Assembly: GCF_003337175.1 (NCBI RefSeq) | Contig: NZ_NETH01000016.1 | Coordinates: 1-49,387, forward strand | Source of the DNA: Streptococcus gallolyticus | GTDB lineage: Bacteria > Bacillota > Bacilli > Lactobacillales > Streptococcaceae | Reading direction: 5' to 3' | DNA length: 49,387 nucleotides | Part shown: piece after piece, positions 43,413-49,387 of the stretch | Position numbering within the stretch: the first letter of the stretch is position 1 | How the letters are laid out: every line of letters begins with the position of its first letter | The notes under the pieces: generated by a model | What the model saw: only the letters and a program-made list of their open reading frames with translations | Database searches by the model: none | What the model was told of the DNA's origin: nothing | Program-made: the position numbers and the translations under genes

Positions 43413-45896
43413 ATGATGCAAGTAAATTCTCAAAAATATGCTATTGTGGATTTGGAGGCAACGGGTGCCCATGCAATGGCAGAAATTATTCAAGTTGGGA
43501 TTGTGATTATTGAAAACGATGAAATCGTCAAGACCTATCAAACGGATGTCAATCCCCATGAGGCTTTATCTGACCATATTATTAATTTGACTGGTATTAC
43601 AGATGAGCAATTAGCAAAAGCACCAGATTTTTCACAAGTTGCCAAGGAGATTTTTAGCCTAATTAAGGATTGTGTTTTTGTGGCTCACAATGTCAAATTT
43701 GATGCCAATCTGTTAGCAGAACAATTATTCATGGAAGGCTATGAATTACGAACACCTCGCGTTGATACGGTTGAATTGGCGCAGGTTTTTTATCCAACTT
43801 TTGAGAAATATAGCTTGGAAAGTTTAGCTGATGTGTTAGCTTTAGATTTGGCAGATGCTCACACGGCAATTTCAGATGCCTATGCGACTGCGCAGCTATT
43901 TTTAAAATTGAAAGCAAAAATGAAAAGCCTGCCCAAGGAAGTCTTGGAAAGCCTTTTGCCTTTAGCTGATAACCTTTTGTTTGAAACAGGGATGTTAATT
44001 GAGGAAAGCTTCAAACAGGCTAAGGTTTTATCGCCAAAAGATTTTCAAGAAGTTGGTGGCTTAGTGCTACGACAAGCAAAAACGATTGGTGAAGCGCGTC
44101 AATTATCAGAAGCATTTGATGTCAATTTGGCGCTTCTGGGCTTGGATGCGCGTGAAAAACAAAGTCAGTTTGCACAGTTGGTTAAAGATGAGTTTCAATC
44201 GTCACAGGTCTCCTTTTTAGAAGCGCAAGCAGGACTTGGAAAAACCTATGGTTATCTTTTACCTTTGCTCCAGTTGGCTCAAGATGAGCAGGTCATTGTT
44301 TCCGTACCAACTAAGATTCTTCAAGACCAAATCATGGCAAATGAAGCCAGACAGATTCAAGATATTTTTCACATACCGTGTCAATCGATTAAAGGTCCTG
44401 GTAACTATATTAAATTAGATGCTCTTGCGGATAGTTTGCGACGTGAAGGGGATAATCGTTTGGTCAATCGTTATAAAATGCAGCTTCTGGTTTGGCTGAC
44501 TGAAACGAAAACTGGCGATTTAGATGAAATCAAGCAAAAACAGCGATTTGAAGCTTATTTTGACCAGATTAAACATGATGGAAATGTAAGCGAAAAATCC
44601 CTTTATAAGGGTGTTGATTTTTGGCATCGTACTTATGAAAATGCGAAACATAGCAAACTATTGATTATTAATCATGCTTATTTTTTGGAACGTGTGCAAG
44701 ATGATAAGGCGTTTGCGGCTAAGAAAGTGCTTGTTTTTGATGAAGCCCAAAAATTGATGTTAAATTTGGAGCAATTGTCACGTCGTCGTGTTAACGTAAC
44801 GCAATTGGTGCAACAACTTGAAAAGCACTTAGATGCAGCTTTACCGACATTGGAAAAACGATTGATAGAAAGCCTTTCTTTCCAATTGAGCCATTTGGCA
44901 ACACGTTTTTACCAAAATCAAGAAGTCTATGTGACAACAGAGGAGGCTCGTCACCTAGAACAAACAAGTAATGAATTGCTGGCTTTCAATCCTGATTGGC
45001 GATATATTTGTTTGGAGGATTTGTTAGCCTTATTTGCGCAGCCTTTTACTGATTTTTGGTTTGAGACAATTGTTGAAAATGAAAAACGTCAAACTTACCT
45101 CAATGCTAGCAGTGAAGAATTGTTGAATTTTCAAGAATTTCTACCTGAAACACGCAAGACTTATATGATTTCGGCAACCTTGCAGATCAGTCCGCAGGTT
45201 AATTTAGCTGATTTGCTAGGCTTTGAACACTATCATTTCATGAGCATTGCGCATGATAAGCAGAATGCCCAACATATTTGGATTGATGAGGAAATGCCAA
45301 ATGTCGCTGATATTTCTGAGGAAGAATATGCTTCAGCCATTGCGGAACGTATTTATCAGTTGAAACAATTGGATGAGCCGATTTTGGTGTTATTTAATGC
45401 TAAGAAAACAATGCTTGATGTTTCTGATTTGCTAGATGATATGGCACTTCATCATTTGACGCAGGAGAAAAATGGCACGGCTTATAATGTCAAACGCCGT
45501 TTTGAACGTGGTGAAAGTCGTATTCTGCTTGGAACAGGCGCTTTCTGGGAAGGTGTGGATTTTGTTCAAGCGGATAACATGATTGAGGTCATCACACGAT
45601 TGCCATTTGAAAATCCTAAGGATTTATTTGTGCAAAAAATCAGCAATCATTTGCTAGCGCAAGCCAAATCACCGTTTTATGATTATTCATTACCATTAGC
45701 CATCTTGAAATTAAAACAAGCGATTGGACGTACGATGAGACGTGACAATCAACGCTCAGCTGTGCTCATTTTAGACAATCGGATAGTGACAAAATCATAC
45801 GGAAAAATGATAACTGATGCTTTGGCAGAAGAATTTTACCTTTCTTCTCAAAAATTTTCAAAGAGTCTAACAGAAATAAAGAATTTTTTGCTATAA
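43413..45896 (+). CDS. dinG: DinG-family helicase fused to a DEDD exonuclease domain
   Basis: DNA repair enzyme of Gram-positive type. The N-terminal exonuclease (about 1-170) shows AIVDLEATGAH, AHNVKFDANLL and DAHTAISDAYATA (DEDDh). The superfamily 2 helicase part has Walker A in EAQAGLGKTYGYLLP, VPTKILQDQ, the DEAQ-type motif VFDEAQKLM, motif V-VI GTGAFWEGVDF and QAIGRTMRRD. The iron-sulfur cysteine cluster of Escherichia coli DinG is absent, as usual in Firmicutes. About 827 residues. I start at ATG 43413 (MMQVNSQKYAIVDLEA); the GTG 43392 reading runs through the -10 box. Followed by tseB and aspB, a conserved order in Firmicutes. Confidence 0.9.
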   Translation: MMQVNSQKYAIVDLEATGAHAMAEIIQVGIVIIENDEIVKTYQTDVNPHEALSDHIINLTGITDEQLAKAPDFSQVAKEIFSLIKDCVFVAHNVKFDANLLAEQLFMEGYELRTPRVDTVELAQVFYPTFEKYSLESLADVLALDLADAHTAISDAYATAQLFLKLKAKMKSLPKEVLESLLPLADNLLFETGMLIEESFKQAKVLSPKDFQEVGGLVLRQAKTIGEARQLSEAFDVNLALLGLDAREKQSQFAQLVKDEFQSSQVSFLEAQAGLGKTYGYLLPLLQLAQDEQVIVSVPTKILQDQIMANEARQIQDIFHIPCQSIKGPGNYIKLDALADSLRREGDNRLVNRYKMQLLVWLTETKTGDLDEIKQKQRFEAYFDQIKHDGNVSEKSLYKGVDFWHRTYENAKHSKLLIINHAYFLERVQDDKAFAAKKVLVFDEAQKLMLNLEQLSRRRVNVTQLVQQLEKHLDAALPTLEKRLIESLSFQLSHLATRFYQNQEVYVTTEEARHLEQTSNELLAFNPDWRYICLEDLLALFAQPFTDFWFETIVENEKRQTYLNASSEELLNFQEFLPETRKTYMISATLQISPQVNLADLLGFEHYHFMSIAHDKQNAQHIWIDEEMPNVADISEEEYASAIAERIYQLKQLDEPILVLFNAKKTMLDVSDLLDDMALHHLTQEKNGTAYNVKRRFERGESRILLGTGAFWEGVDFVQADNMIEVITRLPFENPKDLFVQKISNHLLAQAKSPFYDYSLPLAILKLKQAIGRTMRRDNQRSAVLILDNRIVTKSYGKMITDALAEEFYLSSQKFSKSLTEIKNFLL

Positions 45897-45926
45897 TAAA
45901 GGTGATAAACTAAAAGGGAGAAGTAA

Positions 45927-46397
45927 ATGAAAAAATTAACACCAGTAAAACAGTATTTACTTGGTTTTAGCTTGATTTTCTTAGTTCTCTTGATTTCTGT
46001 GGTGACAGTTTTGTATCTATCAGTGAAACCAAGACTGGACGCAGAAAAATTGGCTACCCAAGTTGCCGTTGAAAAAGCTGATTTGACAGACACATCTTCA
46101 GCCGACCTTTATAATGGTTCAGAGACTTATTATAGCGTTTATGGGACAACATCATCTGGAGAGCAAAAGATTGTGTCTGTTGGTGAGGACAATGGTGACG
46201 TTTATGTCTACTCTGTAAATGATGGTATTAGTCGTAAAGAAGCTAAGCAAGTTGCGACAGCAAACGGAGCGACTGGTATTTCTAAGGTTGTTTATGGTAT
46301 TTATGACGAAACGCCTATTTGGGAAGTAACAGCTACTAATGGTTATTATCTTGTGAATTTTGAAACAAGTGAGCTCATAAAGAAGGAGGGCATATGA
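45927..46397 (+). CDS. TseB-like (DUF5590) membrane-anchored protein
   Basis: 156 residues: a short cytoplasmic start, one transmembrane segment (about 10-32), then an extracellular domain with repeated cystatin-like halves (ETYYSVYGT..., VYVYSVNDGISRKEAKQVA, KVVYGIYDETPIWEV). In Bacillus the homologue TseB next to aspB contributes to cell-wall elongation via a penicillin-binding protein; the same dinG-tseB-aspB order here supports the assignment. Good AAGGGAG before ATG 45927. The last base pairs overlap aspB (ATGA). Confidence 0.85.
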   Translation: MKKLTPVKQYLLGFSLIFLVLLISVVTVLYLSVKPRLDAEKLATQVAVEKADLTDTSSADLYNGSETYYSVYGTTSSGEQKIVSVGEDNGDVYVYSVNDGISRKEAKQVATANGATGISKVVYGIYDETPIWEVTATNGYYLVNFETSELIKKEGI

Positions 46398-47575
46398 CAA
46401 ACTTATCAAATCGCGTGTTGAACATGGAAGAAAGTGTGACACTAGCAGCAAGTGCGCGTGCTAAAGCCTTAAAAGCAGAAGGTCGTGATATTTTATCACT
46501 TACTTTGGGAGAACCTGATTTTGTAACGCCTAAAAATATCCAAGATGCAGCTATTGAGGCCATTCAAAATGGTAAAGCAAGCTTTTACACAGTTGCTTCA
46601 GGATTACCTGAATTAAAAGATGCTATTAATAGCTACATGGAAAACTTCTATGGCTATTCAATCAATCGTAATCAAGTGGTTGTGGCAACAGGTGCGAAAT
46701 TTATCCTCTATACTTTCTTTACAACTGTTCTTAATCCAGGCGATGAAGTCATTATCCCAACACCATGCTGGGTGTCTTATGTTGACCAAGTCAAAATGGT
46801 TGATGGTGTGCCAGTAACTGTTGCGACAACTGAAAGCAATCATTTCAAAGCGACCGTCGAACAACTTGAAGCCGCTCGTACAGCAAAAACAAAAGTTCTC
46901 TTGTTAAATTCGCCATCTAATCCAACAGGTATGATTTACACACGTGATGAATTGGAAGCTATCGGAAATTGGGCAGTAGAACACAATATTCTAATTCTTG
47001 CTGACGATATTTATGGACGTTTGGTTTATAACGGTAATGAGTTTACACCAATCTCAAGTATTTCAGAAGCTATCAGAAAACAAACTGTTGTGGTTAATGG
47101 TGTTTCAAAAACTTATGCCATGACAGGTTGGCGTGTCGGTTTTGCGGTTGCTGAAGAAGAAATTATTTCAGGAATGGCAAAAGTTATTAGCCAAACAACC
47201 TCAAATTTGACAGCCGTTTCTCAATATGCAGCCATTGAAGCTCTTACTGGTTCACAAGATTCTATTGAGACAATGCGTCAAGCTTTCGAAGAACGCCTTA
47301 ATACTATCTATCCATTGCTTAATGAAGTTCCTGGATTTGAAGTGATTAAACCACAAGGGGCCTTCTACCTTTTCCCTAACGTGAAAAAAGCGATGGAAAT
47401 GAAAGGCTATACAGATGTCACAGCATTTACAACAGCTATTCTTGAAGAAGTAGGTGTTGCTCTTGTTACTGGTGCAGGTTTTGGTGCTCCTGAAAACGTT
47501 CGTTTGAGCTATGCCACTGACTTAGACACTTTGAAAGATGCTGTTAATCGTTTGAAAGCCTTTATGGAAAAATAA
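46394..47575 (+). CDS. aspB: Pyridoxal-phosphate aspartate aminotransferase
   Basis: Transfers the amino group between glutamate and oxaloacetate or related keto acids. PLP Lys lies in SKTYAMTGWRVGF (near 240), the Asp that holds the pyridine nitrogen in LADDIYGRL, the Asn in LLNSPSNPTG, and an Arg for the substrate carboxylate near the C-terminus in ENVRLSYAT. 393 residues, class I fold. Start ATG 46394 overlaps the tseB stop, with AAGGAGG just upstream. Oxaloacetate from ppc would feed it. Confidence 0.92.
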   Translation: MTNLSNRVLNMEESVTLAASARAKALKAEGRDILSLTLGEPDFVTPKNIQDAAIEAIQNGKASFYTVASGLPELKDAINSYMENFYGYSINRNQVVVATGAKFILYTFFTTVLNPGDEVIIPTPCWVSYVDQVKMVDGVPVTVATTESNHFKATVEQLEAARTAKTKVLLLNSPSNPTGMIYTRDELEAIGNWAVEHNILILADDIYGRLVYNGNEFTPISSISEAIRKQTVVVNGVSKTYAMTGWRVGFAVAEEEIISGMAKVISQTTSNLTAVSQYAAIEALTGSQDSIETMRQAFEERLNTIYPLLNEVPGFEVIKPQGAFYLFPNVKKAMEMKGYTDVTAFTTAILEEVGVALVTGAGFGAPENVRLSYATDLDTLKDAVNRLKAFMEK

Positions 47576-47578
47576 GCT

Positions 47579-48022
47579 ATGTCTAAAAGACGAAAAATCA
47601 TTATTGTATTAGTCGCCTGTTTAGGAATGGTATTAGTCGGATTGGGAATTCATTTCAAACCAAGCTCTCCCAAGCTAACAGAACTTGGAGATTATCGTGT
47701 TAGTACAGATGAAAAGGCCTTTGAAATTGACTTGGCTAGTAACAGTAGCACGGGATATTCTTGGGTAGCTAGTGATGTTAATAGCGAAGCTATTACTTTA
47801 GAAGGTGTAACTTATCACACTTATCCAAGTAAATCAGATACCGTAGGTTCTGGCGGTTATAGTCAATTGACAGGAAAGGTGACAAAATCTGGAAAGCAAT
47901 CTTTCAAGTTAACCTATTGTCAAGACTGGGACGGCGGCGAAAAAGAAATGACCTACCAAGTCACAATCAATAGCACAAAAAATAAAATAAGTAAGATTAA
48001 ACTGACAGAAGTGTCAGAGTAA
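47579..48022 (+). CDS. Chagasin-like (I42 family) protease-inhibitor domain protein
   Basis: 147 residues: basic start, one hydrophobic signal or anchor segment (about 6-24), then an Ig-like domain. Three loop motifs of the I42 cysteine-protease inhibitors are recognisable: NSSTGYSW (like NPTTGYxW), GSGGYSQ (the G-x-G-G loop) and YCQDWDGG in place of the RPW loop. Only three bases after aspB, so co-transcribed. Secreted inhibitors of this family block cysteine proteases; whether the target is a host or bacterial enzyme is unknown. The RPW loop deviates, so activity is uncertain. Confidence 0.75.
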   Translation: MSKRRKIIIVLVACLGMVLVGLGIHFKPSSPKLTELGDYRVSTDEKAFEIDLASNSSTGYSWVASDVNSEAITLEGVTYHTYPSKSDTVGSGGYSQLTGKVTKSGKQSFKLTYCQDWDGGEKEMTYQVTINSTKNKISKIKLTEVSE

Positions 48023-48126
48023 TAGTTGAAAAGTGAAAGTTTGAAAAGAGTAAAAATTGAATAAGATATTGTTTTCCCAAATTTTGAGTACACTAAAAAG
48101 AGGTCTTGCAACCGGATTTTAAAAAA

Positions 48127-49356
48127 TTAACTGACGTTGAATCCGTGTTGCTGTGCAAAGCGAATAGCGTCTTTAACAGACATTGTTTTGTCTGGGTTTC
48201 TGATTTCAGTTAATCCTTGCAAAACAGGATTATAGTTTTCTTGTTTTAGCAGGACTTGGTAAATAGCAACGAGAAGCCTGCGACAAATAGCGATAATCGC
48301 CTTTCGATGCCCACGGCGCTTCTTGAGTTTGAGATATTTATTTCTAAACTCAGGGTATTTCTCTGACTTGACAACAGCGTTAGCGATTTGCACGAGAAAA
48401 GGTTTGAGGTATCTTCCACCTTTGGAAATACGAGTTGAATATTTCTTTCCAGCACTTTCATTGTTGGCAGGGACAAGTCCAGCCCATGGTCAGAGTTTGC
48501 CAGCTGAATCAAAGACAGTCATATCGGCACCAATTTCAGAGATAATTCTGAGGGCAGATAGTTCTTCTTTAAAACCAGGCACAGTTTGAATCAGTTTAAC
48601 TTGTTCTTGATATTCACGTCCGAGTTCTCGAATCATCTGCTCTAAATCTTCTTTACAGATGGCTAAGGCATCGTAATGAGCTTTGATAACTCTGATTTTC
48701 TCAGCTTGCTCAGGGGTCAATTCGCCTTCTGTAGCGTTTTCCAATTCTTGAACTTTATGCTTCATTCTCTTGTGAACCAACTGTTCAATATTTGGCTTGT
48801 CTTCAGGTTTGTCAAGGATGCTCTTGATAATAGCTTGAGCACTTTTTCCGAAAACATCGGAAACGACACTTGCAATTTGAAGGTTAGACCACGTGAGACA
48901 GTTTTGATAACGATTTTTCTCGCTAACTTGAAGTTGTGTTAACTTCATACGATAGCGAAAGAGGTCACGGAGTTGCCTGATTTTAAGAGGAGGGATAAAG
49001 CTGGAAGCGACTAAATCGTGCTTAAAGAGGTCGGCTATCCACTGAGCATCTTTCTTGTCGGTCTTCTTTCCACGAATTGCTTTGACATACTTTGGATGAG
49101 CTAAGCAAATGTTACAAGAGTTTTCAAGGATATTGAAGACAGGAATCCAGTATTTACCAGTTGATTCCATACAGACATCAAAGCAGGAATAGTATTCCAA
49201 CCAATCTTGTAGCTGAAGAAGTCCATTCGTAAAGGTAGAGAACCGTTTACGGTGGTAGCTAGTAATTCCATGATTGTCGGTGATGGCAATAACCGCTACA
49301 ATAAAAGTTTTATGCACATCAATGCCACAACAATTTGGGTAAACAATTTTTAACAT
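48127..49356 (-). pseudogene. IS110-family transposase with an internal TGA
   Basis: Recombinase of the DEDD-type. The N-terminal RuvC-like domain shows GIDVHKTFIVAV (Asp13), MESTGKYW (acidic residue) and KTDKKDAQW. The C-terminal transposase_20-like part carries the Ser region VPANNESAGKKYSTRISKGG, typical of IS110 members. The two parts are in the same frame, interrupted by TGA 48490-48492 between GKL and PWAGL; elsewhere in the family this position is a small residue such as Ala, Ser or Cys, so a point mutation is likely. Full length would be 409 codons. Each end shows a related string (CCCAAATTTTGAG near 48075; CCAAAATTTGAG near 49373). It lies directly behind the aspB operon. Confidence 0.9.
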
Positions 49357-49387
49357 GAGGGGTCTCCCTTCACCAAAATTTGAGAAG

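Overview
The window looks like a chromosomal segment of a low-GC Streptococcus. The housekeeping content and order (lysS; ppc-ftsW-tuf-tpiA; murM/murN; prfB-ftsE-ftsX; dinG-tseB-aspB) is streptococcal, and the Streptococcus bovis/equinus complex is my best guess. The species is an inference from gene content, not from an alignment.

Layout. 1-155: the 5' end of an insertion-sequence transposase cut by the window edge. 366-4870: an AT-rich restriction-modification island with a cytosine-C5 methyltransferase fused to an HTH regulator, an adenine-N6 methyltransferase, an HNH-type nuclease that appears split by a 5-bp tandem duplication, and a small unknown protein. 4930-12171: lysS, a HAD phosphatase, a histidine phosphatase, a YbaK deacylase, a membrane-anchored amidase, a GH25 muramidase and a glutathione peroxidase, interrupted at 10018-10645 by a dense cluster of short hairpins resembling pneumococcal BOX elements. 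12620-20627: ppc, ftsW, a decayed sigma/anti-sigma pair, tuf and tpiA. 20810-25508 (minus): an HD hydrolase, then a tightly coupled Cof phosphatase-murM-murN operon for peptidoglycan cross-bridge synthesis. 25598-29972: a TSUP permease, a YwiB-like protein and a P-type ATPase behind a yybP-ykoY manganese riboswitch. 30039-31900: a group II intron sitting directly behind the ATPase terminator, with its reverse transcriptase broken by a 16-bp tandem duplication.

32028-36992: an AT-rich cargo island bracketed by two directly oriented copies of a small repeat. It carries, all on the minus strand, an Rgg-type quorum-sensing regulator (frameshifted), a 29-residue peptide gene ending in Thr-Phe-Gly-Cys-His-Ile-Gly, a class III lanthipeptide synthetase (LanKC) and an MFS exporter. 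This is the most novel system in the window: a very small, probably Rgg-controlled RiPP cluster.

36949-48022: core genes including a phosphoesterase, a HAD mutase-like protein, prfB with its programmed +1 frameshift, ftsEX, an alpha/beta hydrolase, an MBL-fold hydrolase, dinG, tseB, aspB and a chagasin-like inhibitor. 48127-49356: an IS110-family transposase with an internal stop at the right edge.

Two themes recur. Several genes are broken by short exact tandem duplications (5, 8 and 16 bp) or homopolymer indels. Intergenic regions also hold a family of small repeats with TGGGACAAA-like ends and self-complementary, compensating stems.
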